From Cyanobacteria bacterium K_DeepCast_35m_m2_023 (GTDB lineage Bacteria; Cyanobacteriota; Cyanobacteriia; PCC-6307; Cyanobiaceae), in contig VGQR01000041.1 in the NCBI GenBank assembly GCA_016882345.1, positions 1-11,141 of the forward strand: a stretch of 11,141 nt of DNA. The letters run 5' to 3'. A program made the position numbers and the translations under genes. Positions within the stretch are counted from its first letter, which is position 1, and each line of letters opens with the position of its first letter. This document shows, piece after piece, positions 6,770 to 11,141 of the stretch. The notes below the pieces were generated by a model. It did no database searches, had not been told where the DNA came from, and saw only the letters and a list, made by a program, of their open reading frames with translations.

Positions 6770-8234
6770 GCCCGACGCCAGCCTGCACGCCGAGGCCCTG
6801 GCCCAGCTCGAGGCTGGTCGCCCCCGCCCCGCCCTGGCCGCCTGGCGCCAGCTGCTGCTGGCCGAGGCCCCAGCCGTGCAGGCCCACCTCGAGGCCGCCG
6901 CCGCCGCCCTGCCCGCCGATGCGATCGCATCGCTGCGGAGCCAGGCGATCGCCCTGGCCCGCGCCCTGCTGGCCGCTGAGCCAGGCGCCACCGAAGTCGC
7001 CGCCCTGGGGGCCCTGCTGCGCGGTTGGGGCGCCCTGTGCCTGGCCGAGGTGCCGGCCCGCGCCTTGCAGCACCTCGAGCGGGCCTGGGCCTGCGGCCCC
7101 GACAGCCAGCTGCGTCAGCAGCTGGCCCAGCTCTACCCGCGCCTGGGCTACGGCGAAGGCGCCTGGGAGCTGGGCACCCCGCCGCCCCACACCCAGCCCT
7201 GGCCGCAGCAGCCTTGCCCCGCCCAGGCCTGCATGACGTGCGCACCGCAGTCGAGCGTGGATCCAGAGCTGGGCCTCAGCCTGTTGCCCCAGGGGCGCCT
7301 GTGGGTGCAACGCCACACCAACCCCTGGCGCACCAGCCATGGGGTGGCGGTGCTCGACCGCCAAGGCGCCCTGCAGCCGGCCCACTGCCGCGCCTATCCG
7401 CAGCCCTGGCCCGCCTGCCCCCACCGCGCCCAGCTCGAAGCCCAGGCCCTGGCCCTGCTGCCCTGGGCCGCCCAGGGCCTGCCCCCCTGCCAGCCGTTGG
7501 CGGGCCCGGTGCTGGCCCTGGCCGAGCTCAGCGCCGAGCAGTATTTCCATTGGCACGCCGAGCTGCTGCCGCGGCTGGGGCGCCTCTGGCCCCTGGTGCA
7601 GGCCCAGTGGCCCCAGGTGCGCCTGTGGCACAACGGCGGCGCCGCCCCCTGGGTCGACGAATCGTTGGCCCGCCTGGGCATCACCCCCCAACAGCGGGTG
7701 GCCGGCCCGGCCCACATCAGCGCCGCGCTGCTGCTGGTGCCCGGCTTTGCCGCCGATGCCGGTGTGTTGGCGCCCGCCAACCTGGCCTGGCTGCAGGCGT
7801 TTTGGGCGGTCGACCACCAGCCCCCCCAGGGGCGGCTGTGGTTGCCCCGCGGGCTCACGCCCCGCCGCGCCGTGTTGGGCGAAAGCACCTGGCTGCAGGC
7901 CGCTGTGGCCCAGCCCCTGGGCCCGGGCGCGGTGGCCGCCCAGCTGCAGCAGGTGGCCGCTGCCCAGGCCCACATCGCCCCCCACGGTGCTGGGATGATC
8001 AACCTCTTCGCCGCCGCCCCAGGCGCCGCCGTGCTCGAACTGGTCAATCCCGCTTACGCCCCGCCCTATTTCGATCGGTTGACGGCGCAGCAGCGCCTGC
8101 CCCACCGCCGCCTGGCCGCCGCCCCCACACCCCTGCCCCTGCAGGAGTGGCTGTACGAAGGCTCCCTGGCCTGGCCGATCGACCTGCGCCCCGGGGCCAG
8201 CGAGGCCGCTGACGCCCTGGCCGCCCTGGCATGA
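6762..8234 (+). CDS. GT61 (DUF563-like) glycosyltransferase with helical N-terminal region
   Basis: 490 residues. The C-terminal ~250 residues match the GT61/DUF563 (COG4421-like, capsular polysaccharide biosynthesis) pattern: YFHWHAELLPRLGRLWPL (261-278) corresponds to the family's Y/N-YxHW...LPRL block, and IAPHGAGMINLFAAAPGAAV (405-424) to the GAGLxNLxF..PG block. The family's R-L-Y-I-S-R segment appears as RLWLPRG (358-364). Residues 1-130 are Ala/Leu-rich helices resembling degenerate TPRs, and a Cys group (C152, C157, C160) follows. The enzyme would transfer a sugar to a glycan or protein acceptor; in eukaryotes GT61 members act on xylan and on O-GlcNAc/xylose sites, but the substrate here cannot be inferred. 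The start at 6762 lies inside the previous gene's end, and the TGA overlaps the next ATG as ATGA. It is among the most GC-rich genes in the window, with Ala and Leu codons almost all GCC and CTG. Confidence 0.82.
   Translation: MAEPDASLHAEALAQLEAGRPRPALAAWRQLLLAEAPAVQAHLEAAAAALPADAIASLRSQAIALARALLAAEPGATEVAALGALLRGWGALCLAEVPARALQHLERAWACGPDSQLRQQLAQLYPRLGYGEGAWELGTPPPHTQPWPQQPCPAQACMTCAPQSSVDPELGLSLLPQGRLWVQRHTNPWRTSHGVAVLDRQGALQPAHCRAYPQPWPACPHRAQLEAQALALLPWAAQGLPPCQPLAGPVLALAELSAEQYFHWHAELLPRLGRLWPLVQAQWPQVRLWHNGGAAPWVDESLARLGITPQQRVAGPAHISAALLLVPGFAADAGVLAPANLAWLQAFWAVDHQPPQGRLWLPRGLTPRRAVLGESTWLQAAVAQPLGPGAVAAQLQQVAAAQAHIAPHGAGMINLFAAAPGAAVLELVNPAYAPPYFDRLTAQQRLPHRRLAAAPTPLPLQEWLYEGSLAWPIDLRPGASEAADALAALA
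6921..6952. repeat. Pair of HIP1 palindromes (GCGATCGC)
   Basis: GCGATCGC occurs at 6921-6928 and again at 6945-6952, the second within the full GGCGATCGCC (6944-6953). HIP1 is an over-represented palindrome in many cyanobacterial genomes and often lies inside genes. The copies are 24 bp apart, in frame within the helical N-terminal region of the GT61 gene. They support a cyanobacterial origin; no function is claimed. Confidence 0.6.
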
Positions 8235-9430
8235 GCAGCGATCTGCAGGCGGTGCTCGAGCGGCTCGGCGCCGGCGACAGCCAGCCCGAGCTGTTTGAAC
8301 GCATCAGCCGCTGGCGCCTGGCCTGCGGCGATGCCGAGGCCGCTGGCCAGTGGCACTACTGGAGTTTTGAGCCGCCGCCGCCCGCCGAGCTGGCCACTGC
8401 CCTGGCCGCAATCTGGCGCGGCCTGGGCCAGCCCGAGCGCATGCCCGCCACGGCCTTGCAGGGGTGGGATCAGCTGGCCGCCCTCTTGAGCCGCCCGGTC
8501 GTGCCGCCCGGCGATCTCGCCCAGGCGCTGGAGCTGCAGAACCAGCTGCTCGCCGACCCGCCACCGCTGAGCCCCAGCCGCTTGCTCGAGCTCGCCGCCG
8601 CCTGGAAGCAGCTGCAGCAGCCGGCCCCGGCGGCCCTGTTGCTATCTCTGATGGCTGCTGCCTACCAGCGTCGCGGTCAGGCGCTGGGCAGCCAGCTGGC
8701 CAATGCCCTGGCCGAGCTGCTCGAGCAGCTCGAGCGTTACGACGAGGCCCAGCCCTGGTGGGAGCACAGCCTCGACTGCGATCCCGGCCAGCTGTGGCCG
8801 TTGATGCGCCTGGCCCATCAGGCCCAGCGCCGGGGCCAGCCCGATCTGGCGGTGCACTACACCCAGCTGGTGTTGGTCAGCGACCCCCAGCACCGCTGGG
8901 CGCCGCCGTTGCAGCACCAGGCGCTGCAGGCCATGGGCGCCCGCGGCTCCCTGGCCCAGCTGGGTCTGGCCCCCTGGCCGGCCGCCTGGCAGCGCCGCCA
9001 ACCCAGCTGGGAGGCCGCCCTGGCCGCCCAGCTGCCCCCGGGGGAGCCAGGGCCCAGGCCCACGCGACCCGTGGCCCTGCTGCCTCCCCAGGCCTGGGCA
9101 GGCCAGCAGCAGCTGGCCCTGTGGGGTGCCCGCGACGGCCATGCGCTGAGCGCCTGGGCCAGCGCCCTGCGGCGCCAGCCCCCCCGGCAGCCGATCACCT
9201 TGTGGCTGTTGGCCAGCCCCGAACCCCTGCTGCTGGAGCAGCAGCTGCGGGCCCTGCTCGGCGACGCCGCCCGCGTGTTGAGTTGCCCCGATTGGCAGGA
9301 CGATCGCCACGCGGGCCTGACGCGCCTGTTTGTGGCCCATCGGGCCCCGGCGCCGCCCGTGGGCCCCGCCGAAACCCTTCAGCTGTGGATCGAGCGGGCC
9401 GGCCCCCACCGCTGGCAGCAGCAGCCATGA
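8231..9430 (+). CDS. TPR protein with unassigned C-terminal domain
   Basis: 399-residue protein that I do not recognise beyond its repeats. The N-terminal 130 residues are helical and Ala/Leu/Gln-rich. Two good TPR units follow: ANALAELLEQLERYDEAQPW (158-177) ending at DCDP, and LMRLAHQAQRRGQPDLAVHY (191-210) ending at VSDP. Residues ~240-280 are Pro/Trp-rich and probably a linker. Residues ~279-390 alternate short beta-strands and helices: RPVALLPPQ (279-287), ITLWLLASPEPLLLEQQLRA (322-341), ARVLSCPDWQDD (347-358) and LTRLFVAHR (363-371). This resembles half of a Rossmann-like domain, such as a truncated GT-B or O-GlcNAc-transferase-like C-domain, but no signature residue confirms that. It sits between GT61 and the sulfotransferase with 4-bp overlaps on both sides. 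A partner or scaffold role in the modification complex is inference. No signal peptide or membrane span is seen. Confidence 0.78.
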   Translation: MSSDLQAVLERLGAGDSQPELFERISRWRLACGDAEAAGQWHYWSFEPPPPAELATALAAIWRGLGQPERMPATALQGWDQLAALLSRPVVPPGDLAQALELQNQLLADPPPLSPSRLLELAAAWKQLQQPAPAALLLSLMAAAYQRRGQALGSQLANALAELLEQLERYDEAQPWWEHSLDCDPGQLWPLMRLAHQAQRRGQPDLAVHYTQLVLVSDPQHRWAPPLQHQALQAMGARGSLAQLGLAPWPAAWQRRQPSWEAALAAQLPPGEPGPRPTRPVALLPPQAWAGQQQLALWGARDGHALSAWASALRRQPPRQPITLWLLASPEPLLLEQQLRALLGDAARVLSCPDWQDDRHAGLTRLFVAHRAPAPPVGPAETLQLWIERAGPHRWQQQP

Positions 9431-10848
9431 GCCCTGCCCCCTGGCTCAGTCATGCGCAAGCCCTGGCGAGGGTCCAGGCCATGGCGGCGGCCGGTCACTG
9501 GACCCAGCTGCGCCAGGCCTTGCCCCAGCTGCTGTGCCATCAGGTCAACCCCGACGAGCGCCAGGGCAGTGCCGTGGCCCTGGCCGCCTGGCTGCGCGAG
9601 CAGCGCCGCCTCAGCGAGGCGATGCTGTGCCTGGCGCAGGTCGACTGGAGCGACCGCGAGGCCTCGGCCTGGTTGCTGCGCGGTATGATCGAGCACAGCT
9701 TGGGCCGCATGTCCGAGGCCCAGCTGTCATTGGCTCGTGCCATGGCCGAGGCCGACCTGCAGGCCACGGCCGCCTATCACCTGGGCGAACTGCACCGCAG
9801 CCTGGGCCAGTTCGACCAGGCTGCGGGCTGGTTTTTGGCCAGCTTGGCGGCCAATCCCGACCACAGCTACAGCCACAACTCGCTGCAGTTCACTGGCTTT
9901 TCGGCCCAGCTGCTGCCGCGGCTGATCGCCGAGTACGACCAGATCTGCGCGCGCCGGCCCGACCAGCCCCTGCCGCGCTACCTGCTGGCCCATTACCAAG
10001 CCCAGGCCGGCGACCTGGCTGCAGCCATCGCCACCAGCCGCGCGGCCAGTCGCCTGGGGTTGGCCGCGCGGGCCCGCTGGTTGCTGCCGCCCGAGGCCGA
10101 ACCAACCGCTCCTGACTTTGTCATTGCCGGTGCCCCCAAGGCGGGCACCACCGCCCTGCTGGGCTGGCTGTCCCTGCATCCGCAGTTGTGGTGCCATCCC
10201 CGCAAAGAGCTGCATTGCTTTGATGAACTCCACGACCTCGGTGCCGCCTGGTACCGGGCCCAATTCCCCCCGTTTGAGCCCGCCGCCGGCATCCGCCGCG
10301 GCGAAGCCACACCCACCTATCTGGGGCATCCACAGGCGCCGCAGCGTCTCGCCGCCCAGATTCCCCAGGGCCGCGTCATCGTGCTGTTGCGCGATCCGAT
10401 CGCGCGGGCGATCAGCTGGGTGCAGCACCTGCAGCGTCTGATCGCGTTGCCGGGCGATGTCGAGACCGTGCTGCGTCAAGAACTGACCCGGCTCGATGCC
10501 CTCGATCCCCAGGAGCTGGCTGCGTTGGCCCCCGTGGGGACCGCTGCCCTGCAACAGAGCTGTTACGGCATCGCCCTGCAGCGCTGGCAGCACCACCTGG
10601 GCCCTGAGCGCGTGCTGGTGATTGGCAGCGAGCGGTTGTTTGCCAATCCAGCGCCCCAGCTGGCGCGGGTGTTGGCTTTTCTGGATGTGGACGCGGGCTC
10701 GCTGCCGCGGTTGTTGCCGGACTGGCGACCGCTGAATGTGAACCCCGGCGCCACCGCAACAATTTCGCCAGCATTGCGCCACAGCCTGGTGCAGTTCTTT
10801 GAGCGGCACAATCCAGGTGTGCAACGGCTTTGGTCCGACCTGGCTTAG
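9427..10848 (+). CDS. TPR-sulfotransferase fusion
   Basis: 473 residues. Residues ~1-215 are TPR-like helices, clearest at 79-110 (WLLRGMIEHSLGRMSEAQLS) and 113-145 (AAYHLGELHRSLGQFDQAAG). Residues ~228-473 are a PAPS-dependent sulfotransferase of the heparan-sulfate N-sulfotransferase/NodH-like type. The 5'-phosphosulfate loop is GAPKAGTTAL (235-244, K238), the KEPHFF-like segment is KELHCFDE (260-267), GEATPTYL is at 292-299, the 3'-phosphate site is VIVLLRDPIARAISWVQH (317-334, R322 and S330), and SCYGIALQRW is at 378-387. It would transfer sulfate from PAPS to a sugar hydroxyl or amine in the cytoplasm; the acceptor is probably the glycan made by the neighbouring transferases (inference). 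The ATG at 9427 is chosen because the frame upstream is a GC-rich shadow and the ATG overlaps the previous TGA. It is the last gene of the operon and ends with TAG. Confidence 0.9.
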   Translation: MSPAPWLSHAQALARVQAMAAAGHWTQLRQALPQLLCHQVNPDERQGSAVALAAWLREQRRLSEAMLCLAQVDWSDREASAWLLRGMIEHSLGRMSEAQLSLARAMAEADLQATAAYHLGELHRSLGQFDQAAGWFLASLAANPDHSYSHNSLQFTGFSAQLLPRLIAEYDQICARRPDQPLPRYLLAHYQAQAGDLAAAIATSRAASRLGLAARARWLLPPEAEPTAPDFVIAGAPKAGTTALLGWLSLHPQLWCHPRKELHCFDELHDLGAAWYRAQFPPFEPAAGIRRGEATPTYLGHPQAPQRLAAQIPQGRVIVLLRDPIARAISWVQHLQRLIALPGDVETVLRQELTRLDALDPQELAALAPVGTAALQQSCYGIALQRWQHHLGPERVLVIGSERLFANPAPQLARVLAFLDVDAGSLPRLLPDWRPLNVNPGATATISPALRHSLVQFFERHNPGVQRLWSDLA

Positions 10849-10946
10849 TGCGACGGCTCGTCAAAGCTCTAGGTGTGGATGCAGTGACGCCTTGTCACTT
10901 TGGCGAGGTTTGCTGTAGGTTGAAATCAAGTTTGTTGTTCTAAAAG
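10849..10946. other. Intergenic gap between the sulfotransferase and the right-edge gene
   Basis: This ~98-bp gap is much less GC-rich than the genes to its left (31 of 60 G/C in 10861-10920). It holds two short hairpins (10852-10862 and 10883-10899). TTGTCA (10893-10898) followed 18 nt later by TAGGTT (10917-10922) is a weak promoter candidate for the next gene. No RNA gene is evident. Confidence 0.4.
10883..10899 (+). terminator. Possible weak terminator hairpin after the rightward operon
   Basis: AGTGAC and GTCACT form a perfect 6-bp stem around the loop GCCTT, about 35 nt after the TAG. Only two more T residues follow the stem before GG, so it is a poor intrinsic terminator. A smaller GACG/CGTC stem lies at 10852-10862. 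It could equally be a leader structure of the downstream gene. Confidence 0.25.
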
Positions 10947-11141
10947 TTGTCTGCCTTCGTCCCAGTCGTTCCACCCACGCCCGTCAATACCGTTCCACAG
11001 CCCACGCCGGGCACCGTGGTCACGTCCGGCACGGTGGCCCTCACCGACCCCAACCTGACCCGGGTGCCCGTTGTGGTTCGTCCCACGGCTGGGTCGGCCA
11101 ATCCTGTGGTGGTGGCTGTGGCCACACCTGGCGCCCAGGCA
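10947..11141 (+). CDS. Partial CDS, Pro/Val/Thr-rich N-terminus of an unidentified protein (runs off the window)
   Basis: An open frame of 65 codons continues past the right edge. A TAA at 10941-10943 blocks upstream extension, so the first possible start is TTG at 10947; the next is GTG at 11016. The product starts MSAFVPVVPPTPVNTVPQPT and continues with VVTSGTVALTDPNLTRVPVV and later repeated Val/Pro/Ala stretches. Third codon positions are mostly G or C, like the neighbouring genes, and no stop occurs, which argues for real coding. There are no Cys or Lys residues, no classical hydrophobic signal peptide and no domain. The low-complexity Pro/Thr/Val character resembles the start or linkers of extracellular repeat proteins, including some type I-secreted proteins that lack an N-terminal signal. 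That identity is a guess. If it is a surface protein, it could be the target of the glycosylation and sulfation cassette. Confidence 0.6.
   Translation, partial: MSAFVPVVPPTPVNTVPQPTPGTVVTSGTVALTDPNLTRVPVVVRPTAGSANPVVVAVATPGAQA

Noticed and set aside
5708..6991. Upstream extension of the leftward TPR frame, which would make a 763-residue protein starting at 6991
   Set aside because: The extension is antisense to the start of the GT61 gene and to the whole GT2 gene, has a Gly/Gln/Arg/Ala-rich shadow composition and lacks any motif. ATG 5707 starts a coherent TPR protein.
6309..8105. 598-residue open frame on the minus strand
   Set aside because: It lies antisense to the GT2 and GT61 genes, whose motifs are clear on the plus strand. 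Its Gly/Gln/Arg-rich composition is typical of a high-GC antisense shadow.
8464..9426. Upstream extension of the sulfotransferase frame, to 794 residues
   Set aside because: It overlaps the TPR gene in another frame, is Pro/Arg/Ala-rich shadow sequence, and the ATGA overlap at 9427 gives a natural start.
10940..11125. 61-residue open frame on the minus strand at the right edge
   Set aside because: It is Thr/Gly/Val-rich and antisense to the plus-strand frame, which runs open to the edge with GC-rich third positions. The plus frame is preferred, but with only ~190 bases this is not certain.
1..11141. CRISPR arrays, tRNA or rRNA genes, insertion sequences
   Set aside because: No regularly spaced repeats, tRNA-like folds, rRNA segments, transposase motifs or terminal inverted repeats were seen. 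The frequent CTGCAG and CAGCAG runs come from Leu/Gln/Ala codons.

Overview
The window is a very GC-rich, tightly packed accessory locus, most likely from a cyanobacterium of the high-GC Synechococcus/Cyanobium type. That assignment is inference. It rests on the Ala/Leu/Gln/Pro/Trp-rich proteins, TPR segments attached to glycosyltransferases and a sulfotransferase, GTG and TTG starts, little Shine-Dalgarno signal, and two copies of the cyanobacterial HIP1 palindrome core (GCGATCGC) 24 bp apart. No rRNA, tRNA, CRISPR array, insertion sequence or integrase is visible.

The layout is two head-to-head operons that share a short intergenic region (about 5708-5773). The leftward operon, in transcription order, has four genes. 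They are a TPR-only protein (4700-5707), a TPR + degenerate GT2 + GT2 protein (2838-4703), a GT2 with an accessory N-terminal region (1315-2841), and a GT4-type GT-B glycosyltransferase (14-1318). The rightward operon also has four genes: a GT2 (5774-6769), a GT61/DUF563-like glycosyltransferase (6762-8234), a TPR protein with an unassigned C-terminal domain (8231-9430), and a TPR + PAPS-type sulfotransferase (9427-10848). All six internal junctions overlap (five by 4 bp, one by 8 bp), so each operon is probably translationally coupled.

After the sulfotransferase comes a gap of about 100 bp with small hairpins. A Pro/Val/Thr-rich reading frame then starts at a TTG (10947) and runs off the right edge. 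It looks like the N-terminus of a secreted or surface protein, but it cannot be identified.

Taken together, the locus has five glycosyltransferases of three folds or families, one sulfotransferase and two non-catalytic TPR proteins. This fits the building or decoration of a sulfated surface glycan or glycoprotein. No flippase, polymerase, ABC exporter, priming transferase or nucleotide-sugar synthesis gene is present, so export and precursor supply must lie elsewhere. At the left edge the composition drops to 93 G/C in bases 1-240 (39%; 35% in 61-180). By contrast, stretches inside the right operon reach about 83%. This drop covers only the last ~80 codons of the GT4 gene and suggests a recombination junction inside it.
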